Below are positions 21,015 through 32,831 of a DNA stretch of 64,000 nucleotides, piece by piece. The notes beneath the pieces are model-generated. The model saw nothing but the letters and a program-made list of their open reading frames with translations, searched no databases and had not been told where the DNA came from. Source of the DNA: Salvia splendens. Lineage: Eukaryota; Streptophyta; Magnoliopsida; Lamiales; Lamiaceae. Position 1 is the stretch's first letter. Each line of letters starts with the position of its first letter. The position numbers were made by a program, and so were the translations under genes. Location of the stretch: positions 34,239,208-34,303,207 of the forward strand of contig NC_056035.1 in the NCBI RefSeq assembly GCF_004379255.2. The letters run 5' to 3'.

Positions 21015-22874
21015 GGACATCCGCAGTGGTGCGGATGTCCCGGCGGACATCCCCGCGTATATTCCAAAAACACCTCCTGCCACGTCATACGGACTTCCCA
21101 CTGTGGATGCCACGTCATACGGACATCCCACTGCACAGTGGTGGACATCCCTAAGAACATCCTGACGGACTTCCCACATTAATAAAAATTCACAAATTAA
21201 ACAATTTACGGATTTAAACAATTTACGGAATTAAAAATTCGAAACGGATACAGAATAAAAATTTCATTAATTAAAAAAAAGAAAAGTACATTACACCAAA
21301 ATAAAAAAAAATACATTTCAACAATTAAAAACTCCATCAACGACGACCCCTCCGCTGCCATACTTCTTCAATTATATCGTTCTAGAGTCGAACATGAGCT
21401 TGTTTTTGGCGCATGTTGGCGAATGCACGGACTCGATCGACATCGTCATGGGGTATCCCCATGCGTACATTGCCAGTGGCCACGCCGTGGCTTGGACCAG
21501 CAGCATCAGCATCATCATTGGCTCAATCAGTCAGCGCTGGACCTTCATCTTCGACAATCATGTTGTGCATGATAATACATGCGTACATGATGTCGGCGAT
21601 GCTATCAACATACCACAGCCGTGATGGACCCTTCACTGGGGCCCATCGAGACTAGAGCACACCAAATGCTCGTTCCACATCCTTGCTCGCTGCCTCCTGA
21701 CGTTGCGCAAAGTATATCTTCTTTTCATCAGTTGGGCATCTGATTGTCTTCACAAAGACCGGCCACATCGGGTATATCCTATCCGCTAAATAATAGCCCA
21801 TACTATGCTGGTTACCGTTGGGGACGAAATTGACGGCCAGACCGACGCGCATGCACTGCTCGTTGAAAAGGGGCGACGACTAGAGGACGTTGATGTCGTT
21901 GTTAGACCCGGCTACTCCAAAATAGGCATGTCAAATCCACAGTCGGTAGTCAGCTACCGCTTCAAGGATCATCGTGGGATTCTTGGCCTTGAAACTAGTA
22001 GTGTACATCCCTTTCCAGGCAGCGGGACAGTTCTTCCATTCCCAGTGCATACAATCTATGCTGCCTAACATTCCCGGAAACCTGTGCTGATTCCCGTGCA
22101 TATCCCGCAAAGCCTAACAATCTTCGGGGGTAGTCCTCCGAAGATACCTATCCCCGAATATCTCCCTAACGCCCTGATAAAAATACTTCATGCAGTCGCG
22201 GATAGTCGTCTCACCGATGTGGAGGTACTCGTCGAACATGTCGGTCGCGCCTCCGTATGCCAACTGCCTGATTGCGGCAGTGCACTTCTGAATCGGCGTG
22301 TGGCCGGGTTTACCAGCCACATCCTCCCGCACCCTGAAATACCCGTATCGACGCTCTAAAGCGCCCACGATACGCAGAAAGAGCGGACGATGGATCCTAA
22401 AACGTCGCCGGAACATGTTCTCCCCATATCGTGGCTCCGGAGTGAAGTAATCCTCGTACAACCGACGGTGTGCAACGAGCTGGTCCCGGGGTACTATAGA
22501 TCGACGATGGATGGGTCGAGGTATCGCCGGCTCCAAGGCCGCTTGTTCCTCCCTATCCGCTGCCTCCCGCACACGTGCATGAATCGGCCGCATCATGTGT
22601 TCATAATGCCCACCACTACCACTACCACTACTAGCCATTACGGATATATAAAAGAAATTTAGAGAGAGAGAAACTTGTTAAAACAAGTGGTGCGAATGAA
22701 ATGAAGTTCAACGAGCTGTATATATAGAGTTTTAAACAAAAAAAATTAAAAATCGGGATGTCCGCATTGACGTCCGTCGTATCTCTGCAATGGCAGACAT
22801 CCGCATGGACATCGCTACGGACGTCCGGCACGCCGGTCGGACGTCCGCCAAGACGGACGTCATTACTGATGTTC
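21015..22874 (-). mobile_element. PIF/Harbinger element with near-full-length but decayed transposase (copy A)
   Basis: TTA duplications at 21012-21014 (shared with the preceding MITE) and 22875-22877; the ends GGACATC...GATGTTC are weakly inverted. Subterminal regions are rich in GGACGTCC/GGATGTCC motifs. The interior carries a minus-strand transposase pseudogene. The second Harbinger protein (Myb-like) is absent. Confidence 0.8.
21337..22638 (-). pseudogene. Harbinger transposase pseudogene, six in-frame stops (HARBI1/ALP1-like)
   Basis: From the ATG at 22638 to a stop at 21337 the frame stays in register for 434 codons with no net indel. Landmarks: [51 protein letters not shown] (first Asp), GSNNDINVL (second Asp), KDVERAFGVL (Glu) and WYVDSIADIMYACIIMHNMI. 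Six premature stops lie at 22114, 21931, 21880, 21652, 21523 and 21382. Four are TAG where the sister copy has CAG, two are TGA where it has TGG. All are C-to-T or G-to-A changes, as expected from decay of methylated cytosines. The length suits a full plant Harbinger nuclease. Confidence 0.88.
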
Positions 22875-22935
22875 TTACACGGCAATGCTAATTAGATCTT
22901 GAGTTGTTCCAAATGATATACTACTGATCTTTTAG

Positions 22936-24771
22936 GACTAGTTTGGTTCATATGTTTGCATTTCTTAAGAAATGGTGTTGAGCAAGAAATGATAATCTTT
23001 TTCATAAGTTTGTTTTTTTTTCAAATCTTTTTCTTAAGTTACAAAAACCGCATCTGTTGTTTGGTATCCATGATACTGAGATACGAAAAAGACATTTTTA
23101 CCCATGAAATTTTTTTGTATTTAAAATAATACCCTCCAATGACCTAATACATTCTAATTAGAAAGTTTCACCTTATTTTGTCACCCACGCCGCCACATCT
23201 TGTAAATTCATCGGCTGAAGCCCTTTATCAAAGCAAAGCACCGATATGGATTTAAACTCGCAAATACTCAATAATGTTGTCGTATTGGTGTAGAAATTTA
23301 ATCCGACTTCATTTTCTGTAGGTGCATCTTGCTACATCCTCTTCGTCAATGGACTTATCACAATTTGGATCACATATGGTCATTCCACAGTCCATAAAAG
23401 TTCCGGACGGGCAGCAAATAGAATGCCACCTACAGACAAGGAAGGCATAAAAATGAGTTCCAACAAAAATGATTTGAGAAACATTTTATCAGAAAAGGAA
23501 GTCACATGGATGCAGGATATATCATTACTCGAGGTGATGTTGGGGCAAAGAGCAAGTAGAAGTTTTGATAATGTTTCACGGAAGACATTGCAGATCATCA
23601 CAAGACCACTGTCACTGATGAAGTATTTATTTTAAGCAAATTTTAAAAACAAGACTAAACATTATTCCCCTAAAACATATCAACATATTCATATAATTTG
23701 CTGCTATTGAATTATCAGTACCAGAGAGACTGAAACATTCCCACTTAGATCAAGCAATTCCAACTTTGTGAAACTCGAAGCAATAGCTGCCTGCCACTCA
23801 GGCATCCGTTACTCCGCTGAAATGGAATCATTATCAGATACTATAATTTTAGGAAAGCTCAAACATAAAGGGTTAATGAAAGGAAACAATATTTCACCAC
23901 AAACCTCAATTTGGCAGCTGATAAAGCCATAATGGCATCATGTGAAAGCAAAACAGAAGCAATGTGGATGAAATTTTTTCCTTTATTCACGACAATTCGC
24001 ACAAAATAATGAAAATTTCAATCAATGTACTTTCTTTTAACATTGAATCTATCTTCCTCAGAAATTGGAAAAATACACATTCACACAGAGTTGGACAAAG
24101 AATAGAGTGTAAATTCATATATATAGGATTCACTAAAATTTTACAAAAATTTCAAGTACTGGTATTTATGCATTTTACACATATACAAGATGAAACCAAC
24201 AAAAATTGGAAACATAAACATCCATATTAACAGATCCAATTAATTGATGCTACAAGTGTAAATCTAAGTTTGACAAAATGCAAAATTACATAACATTTTC
24301 TGGAAGTGGTATTAATAATAATCTATTGCTGAATCTCATAATTGAATTTTGGGTCACATTCATATTCGGAACCCATGGAAAACACGAATATGTCGAAGCT
24401 AAATTGAGAAAAACCTAACCTCGTCGTTGATATGGCCGCCCTTGCCGGATTTAGAGAGCTTTCTCCTTGGGTCACCGTGTATGTCTTCTCCGACGCGAAG
24501 AAGGAAAAGAATAGCATTGGTTTCGAATTGTGAATTGAAGGGGAAATAGGGAAGCTGGGGTAATTTGGGATATTTCCACTGAAAATCGCGTAACGCAACA
24601 ACACAGAAATGGTAAATGAGGTACATTGTCAAGTTTCCCTAACTCAAGAATTACGATTATTTCGCCGGGCCTTGTCCCAAAAGTCGGGCCATCAAGAAAT
24701 GCTAAATGACACATCTGCTAAGCATAGAAATGACTCAGTTAGGAAGCCTAACAGACCAACCAAACACACCC
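22936..24771. mobile_element. Possible DNA element with TTTGGTT ends, enclosing an RNI-like gene fragment
   Basis: The left edge GACTAGTTTGGTT and the inverted right edge GGGTGTGTTTGGTT are partly complementary, and TTTAG directly flanks both (22931-22935, 24772-24776). No transposase seen. The 5-bp duplication does not point clearly to one superfamily, so this is a proposal only. Confidence 0.35.
23300..23960 (-). pseudogene. Degraded RNI-like / leucine-rich-repeat (F-box-type) gene fragment
   Basis: Minus-strand pieces in order: about 23955-23905, HIASVLLSHDAIMALSAAKL ending at a GT donor; about 23820-23730, a GVTDA...AIASSFTKLELLDLSGN block with an in-frame stop and a shift; about 23600-23500, ISDSGLVMICNVFRETLSKL and LLALCPNITSS; about 23410-23300, MDCGMTICDPN followed by an acidic stretch and stop. 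These are consecutive leucine-rich repeats of a plant RNI-like protein. Stops, frameshifts and loss of the 5' half show it is dead. The parent gene is not identified. A minus-strand open segment near 24400-24500 could be another exon, but I do not recognise it. Confidence 0.65.
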
Positions 24772-24776
24772 TTTAG

Positions 24777-25602
24777 TTTCAAAATAAGCCTCTAATGTTA
24801 GGAATATGAGTTCTTCAGTGAAATCCAAGTTCAATTGTTTGTTTTTTTAGTTGTTACTTTGTTATTTCTAGTGCTTAGGCTATGATGGTCCCACCTATGA
24901 TAGAATAGCAAAAATAAGAGCAAAGATTAGACACTAAAATATGAAGGATACAAAGTAAATTACTATATGGGCACTTACTTGGAGATTCCACACTTCCGTC
25001 AACTTTCTTTCTGGCACGTATTTATAAAATGTTAAGAAAGTGGGTGGAAGATATTATTGGAATATAAATCTCACTTCACTTGTTTAAAATGATACGTGAA
25101 TGGAATGAATTAGTGGATAGTGAATGAAATGAATTAGTGGATAGTGAGGCATTTTTACCAGTTATAGTAATTATGAACCGTAACCCTATTTGCGGACGCA
25201 TGAAGATGAAAAAACGAAACCCTTATTCGCATACGGAGGAAGTAACTCACCTTTCAAAGATTGCCTTCTGGTCACATAGTAAGCAGATGTCAACCAAAGA
25301 ACCGAAAATATAAAATTTAAAATTATTTACTAAGAGAAATTAGACGTTGGGGAATGGAAATCAGAAAACATACATACAATTTCCACATTCTCGGGATGTT
25401 AGGTTTCACTTAAGTCTCAGCTTTTAGGTTTCACAATTTCCAAGTCTTTAACAATTTCCTTTTTATTCACATCGGACGTTTTTTTTTTAAGAGGAAAAAC
25501 CCTCGGCATAACAACCTAATCCACAACCGTTTAAGGTTTAAATCTCTAGCGCGTGTAACCGGGCCCCACAACCCATGCGTACACCCTCCCATATCACTCA
25601 CT
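24777..25602. other. Intergenic stretch with a small tandem duplication
   Basis: No gene seen. A 24-bp unit (GAATGNAATGAATTAGTGGA core) is repeated directly near 25096-25145. 25480-25600 holds GC-richer unique sequence. Confidence 0.45.
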
Positions 25603-25605
25603 TCA

Positions 25606-27535
25606 GAGCATCAGCAGTGGCGCATAATTTCTGGCGGAATTCCTAAAAACACCTCCTGCCACGTCATACGGACTTCCCACTGCACTGCCACGTCATAAGG
25701 ACTTCCCATTGCACAGTGGCTGACATCCCCAAGGACTTCCCAAAATTAAAAAAACCACAAATTCACAAATTAAACAATTTCCGGAACTAAACAATTTACG
25801 GAATTAAAATTTCGACACAAATAGGGAAAAAAAATTCCATTAAATAAAAAAAGAAAAGTATATTTCACCAAATTAAAAAAAACATTTCAATAATTAAAAA
25901 CTAAAAACTACATCAACGACGACCCCTCCGCTGCCATACTTCTTCAATAATATCGTTCTGGAGCCGAACATGGGCTTGTCTTTGGCGCATGTCGGCAAAT
26001 GCACAGACTCGATCGACATCGTCATGGGGTATCCCCATGCGTACATTGCTAGTGGCCACGCCGTGGCTTGGACCCGCAGCACCAGCATCATCATTGGTCC
26101 AATCAGTCAGTGATGGACCTTCATCTTCGACAATCATGTTGTGCATGATAATACATGCGTACATGATGTCGGCGATGCTGTCAACATACCACAGCCGTGT
26201 TGGACCCTTCACTGTCGCCCATCGAGCCTGGAGCACACCAAATGCCCGCTCCACATCTTTGCGCGCTGCCTTCTGGCGACCCGCAAAATATATCTTCTTT
26301 TCATCTGTTGGGCATCTGATCGTCTTCACAAAGACGGGCCACATAGGGTATATCCCACCGCCAAATAATATCCCATATTGTGATGGTTGCCGTTGGCGAC
26401 GAAGTTGACGGCCGGACCAATGCCCATGCACTACTCGTTGAAAAGGGGCGACGACTGGAGGACGTTGATGTCGTTGTTAGACCCGACTACTCCAAAATAG
26501 GCATGCCAAGTCCACAGCCGGTAGTCAGCTACCGCTTCAAGGATCATCGTGGGATTCTTGGCCTTGAAACCAGTAGTGTACATCCCTTTCCAGGCAGCGG
26601 GGTAGTTCTTCCATTCCCAGTACATACAATCTATGCTGTCTAACATCCCCGGAAACCCGAGCTAATTCCCGTGCATATCCAGCAGAGCCTGACAATCTTC
26701 GGGGGTAGGCCTCCGAAGATACCTATCCCCGAATATCTCCCTAACGCCCTGACAAAAATACTTCAGGCAATCGCGGGCAGTCGTCTCGCCGATGTGGAGG
26801 TACTCGTCGAACATGTCGGCCGCGCCTCCGTATGCCAGCTGCCTGATTGCGACAGTGCACTTCTGAATCGGCGTGTGGCCGGGTTTACCAGCCGCATCCT
26901 CCCGCACCTTGAAATACCCGTATCGACGCTCCAAAGCGCCCATGATATGCAGAAAAAGCGGACGATGCATCATAAACCGTCGCCGGAACAGGTTCTCCCC
27001 AAACCGTGGCTCCGGCGCAAATTAATCCTCATACAACCGAGCGTGGGCAGCGAGGTGGTCCCGGGGTATTATAGTTCGACGATAGATGGGTCGAGGTACC
27101 GCTGGCGCCAAGGCCGCTTGTTCCTCCCTCTCCGCTGATTCCCGCACACGTGCATGAATCAGACGCATCATGTGTTCATAATGTCCACCACTACCACTAC
27201 CAGCCATTCCGGATATATAAAAGAAATGTAGAGAGAGATAATCGTTAATACAAGTGGTGCGAATGAAATAAAGTTCAACGGGACGTATTTATAGAAATTT
27301 TAAAAAAAACATTTAATGCAATAAACGAGAATTCCGCGCGGACGTCCGTGGGAGTCAACGCAATGGCGGACGTCCGCGCGGCGTCGCGACGGAATTCCGC
27401 GTAAACGCCGCGGAACTGAGGTGTCCTCGGCGGAATTTCGTATCCGTGCATACCATGCACAATGGCGGACGTCCGCCGCGGAATTTCGGCACGCCGATCG
27501 GAATTCTGCCGGGACGGGCGCCATTGTTGATGCTG
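25606..27535 (-). mobile_element. PIF/Harbinger element with decayed transposase (copy B)
   Basis: The inverted ends GAGCATCAGCAGTGGCG and CAGCATCAACAATGGCG agree at 14 of 17 positions. The right flank is TTA (27536-27538), the left TCA, probably a mutated duplication. Clearly a sister of the element at 21015-22874: the internal sequence aligns along its length, including 3' non-coding parts. Subterminal sequence at the right is GC-rich with GGACGTCCG and GGAATT motifs. Confidence 0.8.
25913..27207 (-). pseudogene. Harbinger transposase pseudogene, copy B (three stops, one frameshift)
   Basis: ATG at 27207 (MAGSGSGGHYEHMM), terminal stop at 25913. Conserved blocks as in copy A: RPLFLHIMGALERRYGYF, GSNNDINVLQSSPLFNE, KDVERAFGVLQARW and VWQRRGRR. 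It is interrupted by TAA after ARLYED, by TAG after DMHGN, by TAG after PLFNE, and by a one-base loss near 26360. The damaged sites differ from those of copy A, so the two copies decayed independently. Confidence 0.88.
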
Positions 27536-27540
27536 TTATA

Positions 27541-27575
27541 ACTCATTTCAGTTTTTCTGTAACTCGATGTGGGAT
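27541..27575 (-). promoter_or_regulatory. Orphan USE plus TATA box with Pol III (U6)-like spacing
   Basis: On the minus strand ATCCCACATCG (27575-27565) is an exact USE match, followed after 24 nt by TATAAC. That is the spacing of plant Pol III-type snRNA promoters. The TATA-like hexamer runs into the TTA duplication of Harbinger copy B, so the element sits directly downstream and no snRNA body follows. It could be a chance match. Confidence 0.4.
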
Positions 27576-28715
27576 AAAAAAAAAAGAACACTATGCAGAG
27601 GTTATGAAAATCAAAGCCAAAAGATTCTCTTGAAAACGATCAAATTGGGGGTTATTCAAATTCCCGTCACCACTACTAGTACATTATTTGTTTATTATCC
27701 CCTCACCCAGACTCCTAGTAATTTTTTCCAATCTTTAATCCCTCAAAGTATTTATTCAAGTCCACTGCAATGGTGATTTGATTAGGGATTTAATATCGAG
27801 ATGCCCGCAATTAACATTGGATGAACCTGTCTCTAATTTATTTTAGAGGAAGAGAATATGGAGTTGCAACCATGTGAAACAATTATGGCAAATTCATTTG
27901 AGTTTTGGGTGATTACCAAAATTGAATTTACTAAACTATAATCTGACTAAGCATGATTTGAGTCACGCAGACTAATTTCGTTCGTAACATCTTTGTTTCG
28001 TTTTTGCTCTTTTTTACAAATTTGAGCTTCTTCAAACAGAAATTTATATTTCCATTGTTTTTCATTAAGTTGGAACAAACTTTGTATTGAAACATTGAAA
28101 CTTGTATCTGTAAACTAATTCAATTCTCCTTTAGATTTATCTACAAGCAATTTGATTATTAGAGAGTCACGCTAGAAGAAAATGAAGGATGATGACTCAG
28201 CTTTCATTTGTTCAAAACATTATTCATGTTCTTGACTATGGACATAGAAATAACCAAATCATAAGATCCAAACCAAGAACTTTGGTAGGTAGGGTCCTCA
28301 TCAACAATGATACTAATATAGATGTTAGGCCAAATCACAATGCACGAATTGACTAGAAATTTCACTTGAATACAACAAATGGGATTGAAAGGCCTAATAA
28401 GAACCGATGGTGGACATGGGAATATCAATAAATCAAGAATAAACTACAAGCAGCATTGAAAGTAAAAACCCAGCTAAATCTTTAAAGGCCAATGCCAAAG
28501 CCAGCAGATGCCACATTTGATTCCAACCCTAATCAATGTATTACGTTAAAATTTAAACTTCAAACGGTATTATTGGAAACACGATTCCAAGACTTTCTAT
28601 CCAAACAAATAGCATTATCAATCCAACATTATTCAATTCAAAACTAACCGCATAATCAGTTCACAACAAAAGGCAAGCAGAAACGCACATGGTGCCTGCA
28701 AATAGGAGTTCATAC
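27576..28715. other. AT-rich intergenic stretch
   Basis: No coding or element structure recognised; the 3' UTR of the bL33-type gene should lie at its right end. Confidence 0.4.
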
Positions 28716-28898
28716 TCACTTCATCTTCGCCTCCGTGAACAAAACATGGCGATTGACACGTGGATCATACTTTCGGAACTCCAGCTTGATATTGTTGGTA
28801 TGGAGCCTCTTCGTCTTCTTCACGACATAGAAGAATCCAGTTCCAGCTGCCGACACAAGGCGAACCAACATAGCACCTGCCTTCTTCTTCTCTCCCAT
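28716..28898 (-). CDS. Ribosomal protein L33 (bL33, organellar type, probably mitochondrial)
   Basis: 60 aa in one exon, with ATG at 28898 and TGA at 28716-28718. The sequence [31 protein letters not shown] and [20 protein letters not shown] has the bL33 layout: basic N-terminus, short beta strands, and the KYDP.....H motif near the end. Family length is 50-60 aa. bL33 sits on the large subunit of bacterial-type ribosomes near the E site. The nuclear plant form of this type lacks an obvious presequence and is usually assigned to mitochondria; the location is inferred. The zinc-ribbon cysteines of some bacterial L33 proteins are absent. Confidence 0.88.
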   Translation of the reverse strand: MGEKKKAGAMLVRLVSAAGTGFFYVVKKTKRLHTNNIKLEFRKYDPRVNRHVLFTEAKMK

Positions 28899-29780
28899 TT
28901 TTATGGCTCAAAATCAGACTCTTCAGATTTTAGGGCAACCAGAAATTAGAAAATTAACTTCAGCAGCCAAAATTTGCAGCATCTCAAATGAGAAAAACAC
29001 AGATACACTAAAGATTACACTTTTATCACGGAATTCTTGTATCCTTCCATACATGTTTGCCTTTGGTTTCTCTATAGTCTCTAATACTTCGCAAATAGGA
29101 AACTATACTGATCAGATGATTTTCGTTTGCATTTCATAGGAAAAAAAACTACCATAACAATAAAGATTCATACAATTAAGAAAAATGGCCGACCGAAATC
29201 ATTGAAGGCATATAAAATTATTCTTTGCAATCTCATTTGATATTTGAATGGGGATAGCCTAAACCAAAAAGAAATATACGCCGACACATTATGATCATTT
29301 AACTGATTTGAATGCAACGCTCTCTAAAAAATAACTTGGTGCAGCTGTAGCCGACACCGATCGGGATGTTCAGTTACTCGATCGACAGGCTCGGCTAATT
29401 GGATAGGTCAATCACATAATCGAAATTAACATAATTAAAAATATATACACTGAACGAGCATTTCATCGAACATGTTGTGTGCAGTGAACTTCATATAAAT
29501 GACTTCTCATATAACAGTGCATAAAACATCCAACAACCTCACCAATCAATTTCAGCATCACTCACATCCTCACAATCTCGCAGATAAAAACAAACAGAAA
29601 GATATCCGAGCTCTACATCACACCAAAAAAATTGAGCTTTAAACCCCAAATTTGAGTCAAATAACCAACCTCAAGCAGGGTCAGGGGGGGGGGCGGCTGA
29701 TGGGATAAGGCCGAGACCGGAGGTGGTGGTGGCGCGTCGACTCGATTGCAGCGGAGCCGGAGGTGACGACTCAAATAAAT
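28899..29780 (-). other. Probable 5' UTR, possibly with an intron, and promoter of the bL33 gene
   Basis: A GC-rich patch at 29665-29770, with a C-run on the transcript strand, stands out from AT-rich surroundings and looks like a first non-coding exon. CTTGAG followed by GTTGGT (about 29675-29664, minus) could be its donor. Not proven. Confidence 0.4.
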
Positions 29781-30215
29781 CAGTTGAAACAAGTATTTTC
29801 AGCCCAATGTTCACTTAATAACTAAACATGCCCATTTTTTAATTTAATTTCAAGGCCCATAAGTTTGGGCCCAATTTCAAAGATGATACTATAGTACTGA
29901 ATTGACATATAGGTATGAAAACAAAATTATTTAGATTAAAGAAAAGTTGAGTGGAATCTCATGAAATTCTAGAATTTCAAAGCTTGTTTTGACTTTATGT
30001 GCATATCATAATCATAATATTATAAAAATGGCCGACCAAAATTATTGAAGGCATAAAAATTAGTAGTAATATTTATAATAATTATTTAACTTTGATTGGG
30101 GAAAACTAAACCAAAAATAAATAATAGTAGTACTATATGATTGATCACTTAAGTTGTAAGCAATATGATCATTTGAGTGCAACGACTCTCCTAATAATTT
30201 GGTGCAACTGTCCAA
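29182..30215. repeat. Diverged direct duplication (about 170-190 bp)
   Basis: About 29182-29355 and about 30027-30215 share AAAAATGGCCGACC, ATTGAAGGCAT, the ACTAAACCAAAAA/CCTAAACCAAAAA region, TGATCATTT and TTGGTGCA in the same order, with substitutions and indels between. It is an old duplication or two copies of an unnamed repeat. Confidence 0.6.
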
Positions 30216-31397
30216 CGACCTTGAAGTTAACCTTATAAATTTTAATGTTAATTAATAAAATTATGGTTTAATCTGCAATTAGATAATGGTTTTGGGAGGT
30301 TTTGACCCTTTTGGCCTTGCTTTAGTTTGACGTGAAGAGATGGATGTGGTTGATATGTCAATATATATTTCAAAAGTTTGAATTTTTTAGTTTTCAATGA
30401 TAAATAGGGACTTTGATAAGTATAACTTAAAATAAAGCAACTCACAACAGCTGAAATTGAGCACTAAATAATATTTTAATATTGATTATTCTAATCATAA
30501 TTTTTAAATATTTAATTACTAATTATTGTCTTCTATTAAATTTTATCAATTTATTATTATAATTTGTTAATCATAACTAAAATGTTACTATCATAGATGC
30601 TCAATGAATATGGACGTAATTTTTAATCAGTTTGTTATGTAGAACTCCTTAAGAGATAAATACTATAATATCTTATTAAAGATTAACATAGAAGAATCAT
30701 TAATATATATATGAACAATAAGTTATACTGTAATAAATTTACAAGATCGACCTTCACATAGCTTTGATAAAACAGACACACTGGTTGTGAGACTTTAACT
30801 TAAAAGCTCATCAACATTACAGAGAATATACAAAAGTAAGGGAATCATTCAATTTAATTAATGTGTTTGATTTACTCCAAAAGTCGAACATGTGGAAATC
30901 ATGATTATGAAAATATATATATCCTCACCTTTTCGTGAAGCAGAAAATAAAAATATCTATATATGAGTCATATGACTATAGTCTATAGGAGCCCCTGTAA
31001 ATTCAACTTTAAAACAGTATTTTAATGAACAAGCGCAACCATGAGTCTCTAAGTTCATTTTTATGGCAAATAGTGCTCCACATTTTTGGTTTAATTATCT
31101 AAAAGAGATCAAAGAGATTAATCCTTGACTATTAGTTCGGTCTGGAAAATTATATCTTATAATTGAATATATATTGGACATGCTTGATTTTAAAAATTAT
31201 ATCTCACAATGATTAAATATATATTGGCCATGTTCAATTTTAAATATTATATCTAATTATATTTAGTTTATGAGATTTAATATTACAATTTAATCCTAGA
31301 TGGATAATCATATGATAAAACTCATAGTCATTCTGAAAAAATAATTTCACAATTTAATCTTAAATGGATAATCACATCATAATAAGCCATTACAATC
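30216..31397. other. AT-rich intergenic stretch
   Basis: No gene. Near 31140-31260 a TTATATCT...GAATATATATTGG(A/C)CATG motif occurs twice, a short local duplication. Confidence 0.4.
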
Positions 31398-31405
31398 AAC
31401 ACCCT

Positions 31406-31604
31406 CAAGGGCGGAGCTAGGATAAAGTCTCAAGATGGGCAAAAATATATTTAGAGAAATTTTTTAAGAATTTAAGGAGGGACATTTAGTGAATAAATTG
31501 TGCATTATATCTTTATTGTAATGAAAGTATAGATAAATATATGTATGTGGGATAATTTGAGGAGGGGCAAATGCCCCACCTGCCAATACATTGGCTACGC
31601 CCCT
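31406..31604. mobile_element. Short hAT-type MITE
   Basis: 199 bp. The ends CAAGGGCGGAGCTAGG and TAGGGGCGTAGCCAAT (inverted) resemble the GGGCGGAGCC ends of the hAT group seen at 5140. Flanks AACACCCT (31398-31405) and AACACCAT (31605-31612) form an 8-bp duplication with one mismatch. Confidence 0.65.
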
Positions 31605-31717
31605 AAACACCATTATATTTGGTTCATGAGATTGAATCTATAATCATATAATAACTAGTCATAGCCACCTTTTTCATTTAAAATAATTTCACAAATTTTA
31701 AACATATAATTATATAC

Positions 31718-31942
31718 TTCCTCCGTCCCACAAAAATATGCACTATTTCCTTTTTAGTCCGTCCCATAAGAATATGCACTTTCTAATTTTGGAAACTATT
31801 TTCTCTCTAATAGGGTGTGACTCATTCTCCACTAATAACACTTTATTTACTTTTTCTCTCTACCTCTCTCTTACTTTACCAAATTTATATTAAAACCCGT
31901 GCCGAACCCAAAGTGCATATTCTTTAAGAACGGAGAATTAGT
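31718..31942. mobile_element. Stowaway-like MITE (Tc1/mariner)
   Basis: It begins CTTCCTCCGTCCCAC after TA and closes with an inverted end containing TCTCCGTTCT. Both arms include AATATGCAC. The right boundary is approximate. Confidence 0.6.
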
Positions 31943-32826
31943 GGTAGTAGCTGAACAACACTTAGTTTATTTATTCACATTACGTTCGCCAATAAATATA
32001 TAAAATTTTATGAAACATCCATTGCGATAAAAATACATGATTCTTCAGTCCTCATGGGTAATAATTATGATTGAAAGTTTGAGGATAATAATTAATCTTT
32101 ATATAAAATATTAAGAGAAAAATATCGTCCAAGAATAGTGGCAAATGCTAGCATGTTTATGCATTTGTTTATATATCACTCACTGTCAACACTCAAATCA
32201 GGATTCCACATTTACTAGCTTCCTTTGGAGTTAATCATTGTAGTAGGTGAAGTTGATATAAGTAAAGTTTTTATATGAGGTCGATAATTGTGGTTTCATA
32301 ATAGTAAAACCCAAAAAGCTTTGAATGTGAGAAGATTGTTCTCCTCAATCACTCACCATCCTAGTTACTTATTTAATTTTCAACGATAAAAAGCCCTAAT
32401 GTGAGAATAGCTCAAATTAATAGTAACAACTTGTGATATACAGACATACATATTGGGGATATTACACACATTTAAGGAAAGAAAAAACCCTATAAAGTTA
32501 AACCAACCCATATGTCTCTAATTAAGTTTCATTAAAAGTTACTTTATACTCCTACTATATAGAATATTAGAATCATAAAAGAAAGCATTATTTCGTGTGA
32601 ACTCGTCTACTCGTAGAGAAAAAGTTGCTGTATCCTATATTTAACACTAAGATGATAGATTTATATCCCAATCATTAAAAAAAGTGTAAGAGCCATTCAT
32701 TTATAGAGCTAAAGACAAATATACATTGCCATTATTTAATATTTTTTTTACATACATACAATAATACAACAGAAAATATGATACGAAAAAATGTACGTAC
32801 TACAATAGAGAGATTGGCTTTCCAAT
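31943..32826. other. AT-rich intergenic stretch
   Basis: Nothing coding or structured recognised before the copia element. Confidence 0.4.
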
Positions 32827-32831
32827 GGTAT

